The notes under the pieces were generated by a model, which made no database searches, had not been told where the DNA came from, and was given only the letters and a program-made list of their open reading frames with translations. The position numbers and the translations under genes are program-made. DNA of 8,899 nucleotides, taken from contig JAFGOU010000247.1 of NCBI GenBank assembly GCA_016926315.1, forward strand, positions 1 through 8,899. The letters are read 5' to 3'. Numbering within the stretch: the stretch's first letter is position 1; the number at the start of each line of letters is the position of its first letter. Positions 1-6,546 of this stretch are shown here, one piece after another. This DNA is from Chitinispirillaceae bacterium (GTDB lineage Bacteria > Fibrobacterota > Chitinivibrionia > Chitinivibrionales > Chitinispirillaceae).

Positions 1-2
1 AG

Positions 3-524
3 GATGCCATCGAAGCGGCGCGCCAGGAGATCAACGAATCGCTCATGGCCCGGCGGCGGGGGAGCGACGGCGACGGTTCGGATTACACCATCCGCACCCA
101 GACCGACATCAGCGACATGGCCACCGCCACCTCGAAGACGCTCGGCATGCTCCTGGCGAGCATCACCTGCGTGTCGCTTCTGGTCGGCGGCATCGGCATC
201 ATGAACATCATGCTCGTGTCCGTGACCGAGCGCACGCGGGAGATCGGCATCCGCATGGCCGTGGGCGCGAAAGGAAGGGACGTGCTGCTCCAGTTTCTGG
301 TCGAAGCGCTGGTGCTCTCCTTTTTCGGCGGTATCATCGGTATCGCGGCCGGCGCCGGTGCGTCATGGATAATCTCCGTATCCCAGGGTTGGGCCGTTGC
401 GGTATCTCCGGCGTCAATTTTTCTCGGGTTTGGATTTTCCGCGGCCATCGGTATCTTTTTCGGCTGGTACCCGGCCAGAAAGGCGGCGAGATTGAATCCG
501 ATCGAGGCGCTGAGATACGAGTGA
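3..524 (+). CDS. MacB/FtsX-type ABC transporter permease, C-terminal part (5' end outside window)
   Basis: This is the inner-membrane permease of a MacB/LolCDE-like ABC exporter, a family that moves lipoproteins, peptides or drugs across or out of the inner membrane together with an ATPase and often a periplasmic adaptor. The frame is open to the left edge, so the ATP-binding partner or domain and the large periplasmic domain are outside the window; 173 residues are visible. They show the classic FtsX C-terminal half: a hydrophobic helix from about residue 42 to 70 (ending GGIGIMNIMLVSV), the cytoplasmic signature TERTREIGIRMAVGAK, a second helix with QFLVEALVLSFFGGIIG, a third hydrophobic stretch, and the terminal YPARKAARLNPIEALRYE. 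The apparent ATG at 45 is internal: coding features continue upstream of it. It ends 66 bp before the convergent radical SAM gene. I cannot tell whether it is a fused MacB or a separate permease, and the substrate is unknown. Confidence 0.93.
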   Translation, partial: DAIEAARQEINESLMARRRGSDGDGSDYTIRTQTDISDMATATSKTLGMLLASITCVSLLVGGIGIMNIMLVSVTERTREIGIRMAVGAKGRDVLLQFLVEALVLSFFGGIIGIAAGAGASWIISVSQGWAVAVSPASIFLGFGFSAAIGIFFGWYPARKAARLNPIEALRYE

Positions 525-590
525 CGCCGTCGGTGGGTTTCATTGAGGGAGCTCTTGAGGGGATGCCGGCCTTTCGTGACACTCACGCGT

Positions 591-2021
591 TCACGATCCG
601 GTATTTGCAGCCCTGCTTCGGCACGCATTGCCTTGCATGGTCGTCTCACCGGGACTCATGTCGAATTCCTTGAACGAGCGACGGTCAAGCCTGAGGGTGT
701 TCACCCGGTAGGAAAGATTGCTGAACAGCGTTATCAGCGGATTACGCAGCTGGACCATGCAGTTGATGACCCGGCGCGCTATTGCCGTATTTGAATAAAA
801 GGTTTGGAAGCACCCCTCTTTTTCTTTGATCATCTCACGCCAAGAGAGATGGTTATAGCGCGCCACCGGAAAGGTCAGGGTGAAATACCGCCAATCGCTC
901 AACGACCTGTTCAGAACCACCCGGTTTTTCAATGTCATTTCCTCCCACAGGCGCGTACCCGGGAGCGGGGTCAGGAAGACGACGTTTATCGAGTCAAGGC
1001 CGTACCGTTCTGCCGTTGCCGCGATGGTCCTGCCGACGCCTTTCTTGTCGACGTCAAGACCGATGATAAACGACCCGACGATCGCGATCCCGCGTTGGTG
1101 AATCCGCAGCACGGCGTTCTTGATGTCCTGTTCCTTCCTGATATTGAACTTCTTGTTTATTTCCTCCAGGCCTTCGACAGAAGTCGTTTCGAATCCCACA
1201 AAAACACCGATGCACCCGGCCTTTGCCGCAAGCGAGAGGAGCTCATCGTCGTCGCCGAGGTTTATTGTCGCCTGGGCGATCCATTTTTTACGGATCTTCG
1301 CGTCAATCATTGCCCGCAGCAGCTCTTTCGTCCGGGCGATGTGAACGGGACTCGTTCCGATGAAATTATCGTCAACGACCAGGACGAGCTTTTCGCGGAT
1401 CAACGAGAATTCCTTTATGACGCTGTCGACCGGCCGCCGGCGGTAGAGCCTTCCGTTAAACGCGCTGACACTGCAGAAGCCGCATGCCAGCGGACAGCCT
1501 CGCGTCGTCTGGATCGAACCGAACCGGTAACCGTGGGCGAGCAGATCGTGACGCGCCAGCGGCATGGCATCGAGAGCGAGGCGGGAGCCGTTGTAGACGG
1601 GCTTCAACGGTCCGCTTACCACGTCCTCCAGCACCTCGTGCCAGACGCTTTCCGCTTCCCCGACCACGATTGCATCGACCCATTGGCCCGCTTCATCGGG
1701 GCACATGGTGGCATGAATGCCGCCGATCACCACCGGCACGCTTCGCTGCCTGAATTCACTTGCGATCGCATACGCCCGGTCGGCCTGGGAGGTGAAGGCC
1801 GTAATACCGACCAGGTCGGGTTTCGGCAACCGCGAATAATCCTCACGGTTCACGTTCTCGTCGAATACCGTGATTTCCCATTCCGCCGGAGTCAGGGCGG
1901 CGACGACCAGAAGGCCGAGGGGTTTCCAGACGGTATAACGGTTCCATCGGTTCTGTTTGCTGTCGACAAGGCTTACCAGAGGATTGTGGGGGTTTATCAG
2001 GTAGAGACGTTTTATATCCAT
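591..2021 (-). CDS. B12-binding-domain radical SAM enzyme (class B type)
   Basis: A 476-residue protein with an N-terminal cobalamin-binding Rossmann domain (about residues 5-135) and a radical SAM TIM-barrel (about 165-375). The B12-type domain shows LYLINPHNP at the start, VFDENV near 52-57 and GGIHATMCPDEA at 100-111. It lacks the DxHxxG motif, as is common in this radical SAM class. The iron-sulfur cluster motif is RGCPLACGFC, with cysteines 176, 180 and 183 in CxxxCxxC spacing. VDDNF (217-221), GFETT (276-280), IIGLD (319-323) and TPLPGT (351-356) are typical later barrel elements. Relatives methylate unactivated carbons or rearrange lipids, cofactors and natural products; the substrate here cannot be read from sequence. 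The start is the only good ATG and gives the expected N-terminus, although the ribosome site (GGAAAG, 11 nt upstream) is mediocre. It lies 190 bp after the helicase and no biosynthetic neighbours are visible. Confidence 0.9.
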   Translation of the reverse strand: MDIKRLYLINPHNPLVSLVDSKQNRWNRYTVWKPLGLLVVAALTPAEWEITVFDENVNREDYSRLPKPDLVGITAFTSQADRAYAIASEFRQRSVPVVIGGIHATMCPDEAGQWVDAIVVGEAESVWHEVLEDVVSGPLKPVYNGSRLALDAMPLARHDLLAHGYRFGSIQTTRGCPLACGFCSVSAFNGRLYRRRPVDSVIKEFSLIREKLVLVVDDNFIGTSPVHIARTKELLRAMIDAKIRKKWIAQATINLGDDDELLSLAAKAGCIGVFVGFETTSVEGLEEINKKFNIRKEQDIKNAVLRIHQRGIAIVGSFIIGLDVDKKGVGRTIAATAERYGLDSINVVFLTPLPGTRLWEEMTLKNRVVLNRSLSDWRYFTLTFPVARYNHLSWREMIKEKEGCFQTFYSNTAIARRVINCMVQLRNPLITLFSNLSYRVNTLRLDRRSFKEFDMSPGETTMQGNACRSRAANTGS

Positions 2022-2211
2022 AAGGAACGGTTCTTTCCGGTTTAGATGGTGGTACGAGGTGCGGCAGGTGCGCGTCCCGGCTTGAAGCCGTTATTCTGCA
2101 GGGCGATCAAGGGTTCTTTGCGCTTGTGAACCTCGGTCTGGTGAAAATCTTCCGATTGATAAAATTTAATTCATTGTCATGGCGGGCAGGCAAAAAATAG
2201 CATCGTCAGGT
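2022..2211. other. Gap between helicase and radical SAM genes
   Basis: No gene is supported in this 190-bp stretch. It holds a 13-nt palindrome, CGGCTTGAAGCCG, at 2078-2090, which could form a short hairpin but is not followed by a T run on either strand. An AT-rich patch lies at about 2157-2175. I find no convincing -35/-10 pair for the radical SAM gene, so it may be read through from the helicase gene or have its own weak promoter. Confidence 0.4.
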
Positions 2212-4299
2212 TCAGGACCACATGCCCGCGACCTGTTCGGCAACGTTGATGGATGCGAGGCTGTTACCACTCCCGGGTGCCTGCTCGTCCCGTATTCTGC
2301 CGTACGCCTCCTTCTGAAAAAGGTCCATCATGGCGGTGGTGATAAACCTCGATCGCATCGAAAACATGTTCTGGTCCGCCCGCACGTGGCTGGAGCCGAA
2401 GGTATGAAACCGGGCCGGATAGCTGAGATGGAGATGGTCCCTTGCCCGGGTCATGGCGACGTATAAAAGGCGCCGTTCCTCTTCGATCTGTTCATCGTCT
2501 TCGGCGGCCATGTCAGAAGGAATCCAGCCGTCGGCCACGTTGATGATATAGACCACCTTCCACTCCTGCCCTTTTGCCGAATGAATGGTGGATAAGATCA
2601 GATAATCCTCATCGAGAAACGGGTGCCCGGCCTCATCGCTTGTTACCTCAGGCGGATTAAGCGCAAGATCCGAAAGAAATTTTTCCCGGCTCGGGAAGGT
2701 TCCCGCCATACGGGTCAATTGTTCGAGGTCTTTTTCCCGTGAAGAGGATGATTCATAGATCCTTTCAAAATGCGGTTTGTACCATTCCATCACCTGCTCG
2801 ATCTGTCCGGCCCAGGGGGTATCCTTCTTTTTGAGCCCCGAGAGAAGGCGGCAGAATATCGGCCAGGAGGTTATTGATGCCGCAGGAGGCTTGAAAGCGG
2901 CGAGCGAGGGCAGGGCAAAGGCGTTTCGTTCCAGGTGGGCCAGTATGCCGGCCGCGATCACCGGCCCGATATTCTCCATGAGCTGCATGACGCGGAAAGC
3001 GGCGATCATGTCCCGGGGATTTTCAACCCATCGAAGCGCGGCCACCACGTCTTTGATATGCGCGGCTTCCAGGAATTTCAATCCCCCGTATTTAATGAAC
3101 GGGATGTTGCGCCTGCAAAGCTCGATTTCAAGCGGCGCGCTGTGATGCGACGACCTGAAGAGCACGGCCTGGTCCCTCAGGTGCATGCCGGACTCCCGAT
3201 ACTCGAGAATCCTGTTCGCCACCTGTTCCGCCTGACAGGTCTCGTCTTCAGCAATCGTCAACCATGGCTTTTGTCCGGAACCTTTTTCGGAAAAAAGGTT
3301 TTTGGTGAACCGCTGCTTCGCCTGACCGATCACCGCGTTTGACGCGGCGAGAATGGGCATGGTGGAGCGATAATTCCTTTCAAGGGTTATGATATGAACG
3401 TTCGAAGTAAACCGTTTTTGAAAGTCGAGAATATTCTGGATGGTCGCGGCCCGGAACGAATAAATCGCCTGGGCGTCATCGCCCACCACCGTGAGACCCT
3501 TTCCGTCAGGTTTTATGCTGACCAGTATTTCGGCCTGCAGTTTGTTGGTGTCCTGGTATTCGTCCACCAGGAGGTGGCTGAAACGCTCGCCGATCGACTC
3601 GGCGATCGCGCGCTCCTTTACCATGTAATACCAGTAGAGCAGCAAATCGTCATAATCCATGACATTCATCGCCCGCTTGCTCCCGGCGTAGGTTTTAAAC
3701 AGGGACTTTAATTCGGCGTTCCATGCCCGGCACCACGGATAATGCCTTTCAAGGGCGTGCTCGACGGGCTTCTGAGAGTTGACAACGTAAGAATATATCT
3801 CAAAGCAGGTGTCTTTTTTCGGAAACCGTTTCTCTTTTTTTGCCAATCCGAGGTCGCTGCGGATTTTATTCATCAGATCCGCGGCATCGGTCCGGTCCAG
3901 CACGGTAAAGGACGCGTCGATTCCGATCGAACCGGCATATATCCGCAACAGGCGGTTCGCGACGGAATGAAACGTTCCGGACCAGGTTATCTTCGACGCG
4001 GGTTCCGCGTTTTTTCCGGTATCGTTTCCCCCTGATGCCGCTCCTGCTTTCACCAGGACCCTGGAAGCGCGCGCGATCATCTCCTCGGCCGCCCGCCGGG
4101 TGAAGGTCAGCAGGAGGATTTTCCGCGGGTCTGCTCCGCAGCGGATCAGATGGGCGACCCTGAAGGCCAGGGTGTTGGTTTTTCCGCTTCCCGCTCCGGC
4201 AATGATTAATAACGGGTTTCCGATGGTGCTCGTCTCAGAAACGCCGAACGTCGCCGCTTCGAACTGCGCAGGATTAAGGTCGCTAAGATAACTTTCCAT
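2212..4299 (-). CDS. UvrD/PcrA/Rep-family ATP-dependent DNA helicase
   Basis: A superfamily 1A 3'-5' DNA helicase of about 695 residues, the usual size for UvrD/PcrA (roughly 650-750). Numbered from the ATG at 4353, the motifs appear in order: Q-motif region LNPAQFEAA (26-34), Walker A AGAGSGKT (52-59), motif Ia LLTFTRRAAEEM (81-92), Ib GTFHSVANRLLR, Walker B LLVDEYQDTN (261-270), motif III GDDAQAIYSFRAA (291-303), motif IV LERNYRS (324-330), motif V STIHSAKGQEWKVVYI (588-603) and motif VI EEERRLLYVAMTRARDHL (624-641). All catalytic residues are present. I chose the ATG at 4297-4299 (residue 19 of the long form) because relatives begin only 8-10 residues before LNPAQ; the longer starts at 4353 and 4344 add a non-conserved tail and have no clear ribosome site. 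Likely roles are nucleotide-excision or mismatch repair, or clearing stalled forks. An SOS-like operator overlaps the chosen start, suggesting DNA-damage control. I leave the symbol blank because uvrD, pcrA and rep cannot be separated here. Confidence 0.94.
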   Translation of the reverse strand: MESYLSDLNPAQFEAATFGVSETSTIGNPLLIIAGAGSGKTNTLAFRVAHLIRCGADPRKILLLTFTRRAAEEMIARASRVLVKAGAASGGNDTGKNAEPASKITWSGTFHSVANRLLRIYAGSIGIDASFTVLDRTDAADLMNKIRSDLGLAKKEKRFPKKDTCFEIYSYVVNSQKPVEHALERHYPWCRAWNAELKSLFKTYAGSKRAMNVMDYDDLLLYWYYMVKERAIAESIGERFSHLLVDEYQDTNKLQAEILVSIKPDGKGLTVVGDDAQAIYSFRAATIQNILDFQKRFTSNVHIITLERNYRSTMPILAASNAVIGQAKQRFTKNLFSEKGSGQKPWLTIAEDETCQAEQVANRILEYRESGMHLRDQAVLFRSSHHSAPLEIELCRRNIPFIKYGGLKFLEAAHIKDVVAALRWVENPRDMIAAFRVMQLMENIGPVIAAGILAHLERNAFALPSLAAFKPPAASITSWPIFCRLLSGLKKKDTPWAGQIEQVMEWYKPHFERIYESSSSREKDLEQLTRMAGTFPSREKFLSDLALNPPEVTSDEAGHPFLDEDYLILSTIHSAKGQEWKVVYIINVADGWIPSDMAAEDDEQIEEERRLLYVAMTRARDHLHLSYPARFHTFGSSHVRADQNMFSMRSRFITTAMMDLFQKEAYGRIRDEQAPGSGNSLASINVAEQVAGMWS

Positions 4300-4319
4300 A
4301 CTGTTCAAATATACAGTAT
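4298..4319 (-). promoter_or_regulatory. LexA/SOS-box-like palindrome at the helicase start
   Basis: A perfect inverted repeat with 7-bp arms (ATACTGT and ACAGTAT) and an 8-bp AT-rich centre. It contains the full TACTGT-N8-ACAGTA layout of the E. coli-type LexA operator. It overlaps the first two coding bases' complement at the chosen ATG (4297-4299) and includes a TATATT that could be a -10 element (minus strand, 4313-4308). In E. coli, uvrD is itself an SOS gene, so site and gene fit each other. LexA binding is inferred; no lexA gene is in the window, and other phyla use different boxes. Confidence 0.7.
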
Positions 4320-4505
4320 CGGATGCGGGGAAAGGAAGCCCCATTTTCACCATGGATGGAGGAGGTTGGCGAGGATGGTATTCAACCCCGCCTTTTTGGA
4401 TAAAGACCCGGCGTATTCATGAATACAAAGGAACAGCATTGGCTGGAAGGGGATTGGGTCAAATCTTATTTGGTGCCCGTCCGGAAACCCCTGAATTTTG
4501 ACATT
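4320..4505. other. Non-coding stretch upstream of helicase
   Basis: No gene is supported here. A 71-codon minus-strand frame runs through it, but it begins inside the hairpin repeat at 4506-4625 and has no family resemblance or ribosome site. The stretch contains the palindrome listed at 4413-4426. Upstream ATGs in frame with the helicase (4353 and 4344) also fall here, so its last 50 bp could be coding if the longer helicase start were used. Confidence 0.4.
4413..4426. promoter_or_regulatory. Perfect 14-bp palindrome, possible operator
   Basis: GTATTCATGAATAC reads the same on both strands, with no spacer. It sits about 115 bp upstream of the helicase start in otherwise featureless DNA. Its size suits a dimeric repressor site, but nothing in the window identifies a protein that would bind it, and chance is possible. 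Confidence 0.3.
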
Positions 4506-4625
4506 CGTCATTCCGGCGAATGCCGGACCGCGAAGCAGCCTGCCATCCAGGTTTTTTCGCATACTGGATACCGGTTTCCACCTGCCTGCGCGAAGCCGCT
4601 ACGGCGAAGGCAGGCCGGTGTGACG
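4506..4625. repeat. REP/MITE-like intergenic hairpin repeat, about 120 bp
   Basis: The element is bounded by near-matching inverted ends, CGTCATTCCGG (4506-4516) and CCGGTGTGACG (4615-4625), which agree at 9 of 11 positions as inverted repeats. Inside are three further hairpins: CCGGC-gaat-GCCGG (4513-4526), ATCCAG/CTGGAT (4545-4550 with 4564-4569), and CCTGCCT/AGGCAGG (4581-4587 with 4608-4614) enclosing GCCG-cta-CGGC (4595-4605). Motifs of the type GTCATTCCGGCGAA and CTGGATACCGG are well known from dispersed extragenic repeats in many Gram-negative genomes. It lies between two minus-strand genes and could stop transcription or stabilise mRNA ends. I see only one copy here, so its dispersed nature is inferred. 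Confidence 0.65.
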
Positions 4626-4656
4626 TCATAAGGAGGACTTTTCGGACAGACACTAT

Positions 4657-4887
4657 TTATTCAAAATTCTGCACCGCGTTGAAGAGGTCCTTATTGCTGA
4701 TTTTCAACCGGTGCCACACCTTACGCTCCTGGTCCGATAAGGTCTTATACACGGTCCCGCGCATAAAATCACCGAATCGGTCATAGGGGAGAGTGCGAAG
4801 GTGCCTGACCCACTCATCCCGGAAAGAGATCCCGAAATCCTCGGTGATTTTCAGGAACAGGGCGTTAGGTGTCCGTTCAAGGTTCAA
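4657..4887 (-). CDS. Small protein of unknown function (76 aa), TTG start
   Basis: I do not recognise this protein. It is 76 residues, soluble-looking, without signal peptide or membrane segment, and rich in aromatic and charged residues (for example FRDEWVRHLRTLPYDRFGDF and QERKVWHRLK), which suggests a compact folded helical domain and not random frame. The start is TTG at 4887-4885: it is the only usable start codon after the upstream in-frame stop, and it has a good ribosome site (AGGAAAG at 4901-4895, 7 nt away) that lies in the end of the preceding gene. The previous gene's stop ends only 2 bp before it, so the two are very likely translated from one message. Downstream is the hairpin repeat. 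The function is unknown, and a small chance remains that it is not a gene. Confidence 0.65.
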   Translation of the reverse strand: MNLERTPNALFLKITEDFGISFRDEWVRHLRTLPYDRFGDFMRGTVYKTLSDQERKVWHRLKISNKDLFNAVQNFE

Positions 4888-4889
4888 AA

Positions 4890-5153
4890 TTATGCTTTCC
4901 TCTGTTTCAACCGTTCAATCTCCTGTTCCCTCCAGGAGATTTCATCGAGAACAAGTTTTTTCTTGTAACTATTTATCTTCTCTTTGTGATGCCTGATTTG
5001 GTCCGGTGAGATCACGTTATGCGGATTCGAAACGGTCAGTTCGCTTTCCATTATTCCAGGCAAGGAGTCCTTCAACTCTTTTATCCTGCTCAAATGAGCT
5101 TCGATCGGTCCGGAGGGGCTGTCTTTCAGGGAAGGGGAAGAATGATGGTCCAT
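4890..5153 (-). CDS. Small charged, helical protein of unknown function (87 aa)
   Basis: I do not recognise this protein. From the chosen start it has 87 residues: a Ser/Pro-rich N-terminus (MDHHSSPSLKDSPSGP) and then a mostly helical, highly charged body, with a likely coiled-coil C-terminus (HHKEKINSYKKKLVLDEISW, then REQEIERLKQRKA). There is no signal peptide or membrane segment, so it should be cytoplasmic. An in-frame ATG at 5165 adds four residues (MEKP), but I prefer the ATG at 5153-5151 because GGAG (5163-5160) sits 6 nt before it, whereas the upstream ATG has no ribosome site. A consensus -10 box lies 33 bp upstream. The gene ends 2 bp before the 76-residue gene, forming a two-gene cassette. 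Its basic coiled-coil end may bind a partner or nucleic acid, which is a guess. Confidence 0.65.
   Translation of the reverse strand: MDHHSSPSLKDSPSGPIEAHLSRIKELKDSLPGIMESELTVSNPHNVISPDQIRHHKEKINSYKKKLVLDEISWREQEIERLKQRKA
4895..4901 (-). promoter_or_regulatory. Ribosome binding site for the TTG-started 76-aa gene
   Basis: AGGAAAG on the minus strand is 7 nt before TTG (4887-4885) and lies within the last codons of the 87-residue gene. It supports both the unusual TTG start and translational coupling of the pair. Confidence 0.55.
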
Positions 5154-5185
5154 AGGTTTCTCCATAGAGGTGCAGATAAAAGGTA

Positions 5186-5191
5186 ATTATA
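5186..5191 (-). promoter_or_regulatory. -10 promoter element (TATAAT) for the two-gene cassette
   Basis: A perfect TATAAT on the minus strand lies about 33 bp before the preferred start of the 87-residue gene. Transcription would begin near 5179, giving a leader of about 26 nt with the GGAG ribosome site inside it. No good -35 hexamer is found 16-18 bp upstream; the region there is pyrimidine-rich. Support is therefore from the -10 and its spacing alone. Confidence 0.5.
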
Positions 5192-5275
5192 CCGGAAAAG
5201 GAAGAGAAAAGCGAGGAAAAATCCCGATGGACCGTAAAGCGGGTCGCGTCCTGGCAGGGGAAGCCTGTGATCGTT

Positions 5276-6544
5276 CTAAAATCGCCACCGCAGAGCAAGC
5301 TGGGCCTGGTGCAGGAGATGCGATTCCTGAATGATCTCATTGGTCAGCAATTGCCACCATCCGATTCTGTAGCCAAACTCAAGGGAAATGCCGGTGAAAT
5401 TGGCGGTAATGCCTGCGCCGAGGGAATGAAGGTCCCTTTCCGTCTCCGACGGATCGGCATTGAAGTCCGGCATCTCGTCGTCGTATTGCACGGCGAACCG
5501 GTGGGTATCGTATTCATCAAAGGCGTAGGCGGCGCGCCCGGTCAGCGCGGGCAGAAGCAGAGGAAATTCGATTCCGCCGCCGATTCCTGCCTTGAAGTGC
5601 GAGGCATCGCTCCCGTCCGGAATATCCTCTATCGGGCGCAGCAGGAGATACGGAACCCGGCCGCGGAGATCAAAGGAAAAGAGCACCTGGTGCAATTCGT
5701 AAACCGCGCCCAAGGCTCCTTCGAACGAGGAGAGAAGCTCTCCCCTGATGCCGTGTGTTGACTTCGAAACGGTCGAACCGCGTGGGGAAAAGCTTTTTAT
5801 CGACTCTGTAAACGAGATTCTGCACGGCAGAACGACGCGAACGCCAAGCCGGAGATTTTTACCGGGCCGGTAGAGCAGACCGCCTCGTACATCAACCCCG
5901 AGATACTCGCGCTCGTAATGGTCCTTGAAATCGTTGTTGAGGGTGTCGGTCACCCGTCCATCGGTGGTACGCAGGAAAATGAAGCGGGCGATTTCATTAC
6001 CGGTAATCAATGACAACGAGGCTCCTACGCCGACGCCGGGGCCAACCTGAACGGCTCCGGCCGCGGTCCAGTAGTTCAGACCGCCATACATTTTGAAATC
6101 GCTGTCGGTTGCAACCGCCGCACCCAGGTCATCGGTCCGGGTGCTTGAATAGCTCAGGATATCGTCGAAATTGAACGCGTTGCTGAACGAAAGAGAGAAA
6201 GCCAACCCTCCTCTTTCCACCGGCACGGGATACAGGACTCCTGCGGAAGAGATCCTGAGGCGCATCAGGTTATCCGTATTGTCACGTCCCTGAACCGTAA
6301 CGTTGTTTGCTTGTCCTATAAACCCCGCACCCGCGAACACTTCGCGCTGGGTAAGAAAAGAAAGTCCTCCCGGGTTCCAATACGAGGCTGAAGGATCGTC
6401 CGCCAGTGCCGTAACGTTTCCCGCCAAACCCATGCTTCGCACGCCGTTCCCGGTTTCGTGTACCGGGAATGCGGAAAGGAGGGACACGATCCCGGCGCCG
6501 GCGGTGAATGCAATCGCGCTGGAAAATGGTATTCGTTTGCGCAT
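5276..6544 (-). CDS. FadL/PorV-like outer-membrane beta-barrel protein
   Basis: An outer-membrane protein of 422 residues from the chosen start. It has a basic N-terminus (MRKR) and a hydrophobic signal segment ending near SAFPVHETGNG. The mature start carries GVRSMGLAGNVTALADDPSA followed by SYWNPGGLSFL, the hallmark of the FadL/OMPP1 and PorV/UPF0164 families. The rest is alternating amphipathic strands rich in Gly, Tyr and Phe, and the protein ends in aromatic LALRWRF, as barrel proteins do for BAM recognition. Family members act as hydrophobic-compound channels or, for PorV, as type IX secretion shuttles; which applies here is not decided. AAGGAG (6559-6554) lies 9 nt before the ATG at 6544 but only 3 nt before the ATG at 6550, so I chose 6544; the 6550 start would give 424 residues and an ATGA overlap with the upstream lipoprotein stop. 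Translational coupling is likely either way. Confidence 0.87.
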   Translation of the reverse strand: MRKRIPFSSAIAFTAGAGIVSLLSAFPVHETGNGVRSMGLAGNVTALADDPSASYWNPGGLSFLTQREVFAGAGFIGQANNVTVQGRDNTDNLMRLRISSAGVLYPVPVERGGLAFSLSFSNAFNFDDILSYSSTRTDDLGAAVATDSDFKMYGGLNYWTAAGAVQVGPGVGVGASLSLITGNEIARFIFLRTTDGRVTDTLNNDFKDHYEREYLGVDVRGGLLYRPGKNLRLGVRVVLPCRISFTESIKSFSPRGSTVSKSTHGIRGELLSSFEGALGAVYELHQVLFSFDLRGRVPYLLLRPIEDIPDGSDASHFKAGIGGGIEFPLLLPALTGRAAYAFDEYDTHRFAVQYDDEMPDFNADPSETERDLHSLGAGITANFTGISLEFGYRIGWWQLLTNEIIQESHLLHQAQLALRWRF

Positions 6545-6546
6545 AA

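Noticed and set aside
575..587. Small hairpin CGTGACACTCACG between the convergent permease and radical SAM genes
   Set aside because: A 5-bp stem with a 3-nt loop and no T run on either strand is too weak to call a terminator, although a bidirectional one would be expected there.
83..649. Minus-strand 188-codon frame opposite the permease
   Set aside because: It is antisense to unmistakable MacB/FtsX sequence and has no recognisable features.
804..2045. Long plus-strand open frame (413 codons) opposite the radical SAM gene
   Set aside because: It is antisense to a protein with clear cluster and B12 motifs; its own product is low-complexity, rich in Arg, Asp and Pro, and resembles no family.
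4347..4562. 71-codon minus-strand frame upstream of the helicase
   Set aside because: It starts within the hairpin repeat and overlaps the operator-side non-coding region; there is no ribosome site or family resemblance.
5222..5258. Possible terminator after the barrel gene (CCCG/CGGG followed by TTTTT on the minus strand)
   Set aside because: The stem is only 4 bp with a 13-nt loop, which is not convincing.
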